Shown here piece by piece: positions 5,658 through 6,330 of a stretch of 6,330 nucleotides of DNA. Source of the DNA: Bacillota bacterium (GTDB lineage: Bacteria > Bacillota_I > Bacilli_A > RFN20 > CAG-826); the NCBI GenBank assembly GCA_026387995.1, contig JAPLKQ010000121.1, positions 1 to 6,330 on the forward strand. Direction: 5' to 3'. Both the position numbers and the translations under genes were made by a program. Numbering within the stretch: the first letter of the stretch is position 1; each line of letters begins with the position of its first letter. Below the pieces are notes generated by a model. It saw only the letters and a program-made list of their open reading frames with translations. It made no database searches and was not told the origin of the DNA.

Positions 5658-6330
5658 TTTACCTTATCTCATCATCTTAATCGTCTTCATCGCCATCCCG
5701 ATGATCACGATGATTGCACTGTCTTTCATGACGACGGAAGGCTTGCATTTCAGCAACGCCGTATTTACCTTCGCGAATTTCAGCCGCCTGACGGAAATTT
5801 CCGTCATCGTCGGCCTCTGGAACTCGCTCAAATATGCGACCATCGCCACGCTCGCTTGCTTGGTGCTTGGATACCCGCTCGCGTACATCTTCTCCCGCTC
5901 TAAAAACAAGAATGGTTCTTGTCCTCCCGATGTGGAGCAACATCTTGCTTCGCACCAACGCCCTTGGTTATTTCTTCAGTGCCAACAACATGATCACCGG
6001 CTTGCTGGCCAAGATTGGGATTAATTGGTCCATCGATATCAAAGGCACGGGTCTCTCCGTCGTCATCGGCTTAATCATGGTTTATTTACCCTTCATGATT
6101 CTCCCAATTTACACGGTCCTCGATAAAATCGATAAATCCTTATACGACGCCAGTTCCGACCTTGGCGCGGACCCTATCCGTACCTTCAAAAAAGTCACCG
6201 TTCCCTTATCGCTTAAAGGCGTGACGACCGGTATCATTCTCGTCTTCCTCCCGTGCTTCTCCGGCTTTGCCGTTCCCCGTATCTTGGGCAACGAAAAAAT
6301 CGTCATGTTAGGCACGATCATCGAAGACAA
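5635..6330 (+). pseudogene. potB: spermidine/putrescine ABC transporter permease PotB, frameshifted, C-terminus outside window
   Basis: PotB is one of the two membrane subunits of the polyamine importer. The first frame starts at ATG 5635 inside the end of potA, with no clear ribosome binding site, so translation is probably coupled. It encodes the usual short N-terminus, TM1 (about 9-31) and TM2 (about 58-87), up to SRSKNK (87-92). It then runs into unrelated residues and stops at 6022-6024. The next frame, open from about 5912 to the window edge, continues the permease: LPMWSNILLRTNALGYF, further membrane helices, and the EAA loop (6140-6211: LYDASSDLGA then TFKKVTVPLS) that docks on the ATPase. 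The switch falls at 5902-5916, at a perfect inverted repeat. A few residues also seem missing there, so a small deletion of 3n+2 bases fits better than a lone inserted base. An ATG at 5912 opens the second frame but has no good ribosome binding site. Confidence 0.85.
5906..5922. repeat. perfect inverted repeat at the potB frame break
   Basis: ACAAGAA (5906-5912) and TTCTTGT (5916-5922) form 7-bp arms around the 3-base loop TGG. The reading frame of potB changes exactly here. Short hairpins are common sites of slippage deletion and also of local sequencing or assembly error. Confidence 0.7.

Noticed and set aside
5901..5914. Programmed ribosomal frameshift in potB (A-rich TAAAAAC)
   Set aside because: It is not a canonical XXXYYYZ heptamer, the needed shift is +1/-2 and not -1, and PotB is not known to use recoding. 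A mutation or sequence error is simpler.
1..6330. tRNA, rRNA, CRISPR array, insertion sequence, phage or defence genes
   Set aside because: I saw no cloverleaf, no regularly spaced repeats, no transposase motifs and no terminal inverted repeats; all large open frames are housekeeping or transport genes.

Overview
The window carries six protein genes, none from a recognisable mobile element. The following suggest a low- to mid-GC Gram-positive, Bacillota-like bacterium: strong GGAGG-type ribosome binding sites, sigma-A-like promoters in short AT-rich gaps, a compact layout, a YwaF-like membrane protein, and a potA-potB operon order. I cannot place it more precisely. The standard genetic code fits: tryptophans are TGG and no TGA occurs inside the frames.

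Left part (1-1920, minus strand): the N-terminal 344 residues of an MFS sugar/cation-symporter-like permease run off the left edge. Upstream of it in transcription order is a complete cytoplasmic glycerophosphodiester phosphodiesterase (GDPD). Each seems to have its own promoter.

Middle (1921-4504): a 219-base divergent control region separates the GDPD gene from a rightward gene for a polytopic membrane protein with YwaF/TMEM164-like features. Its promoter is bracketed by two related palindromes whose centres lie 43 bases apart, which is the clearest regulatory structure here. A monocistronic glyA (serine hydroxymethyltransferase) follows, with its own promoter and a textbook intrinsic terminator.

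Right part (4505-6330, plus strand): a promoter drives a spermidine/putrescine-type ABC transporter operon, potA then potB (cut by the right edge). Both genes look damaged. PotA has Walker A, Q-loop, Walker B and H-loop but lacks about 40 residues that should hold the LSGGQ signature. PotB is split by a frameshift at 5902-5916, at a perfect 7-bp inverted repeat. Either the operon is decaying or the assembly carries local deletions; read mapping would decide. I saw no tRNA, rRNA, CRISPR array, insertion sequence or attachment site. I did not find a clearly new multi-gene system. The strongest leads are the signature-less PotA with broken PotB, and the paired operators.
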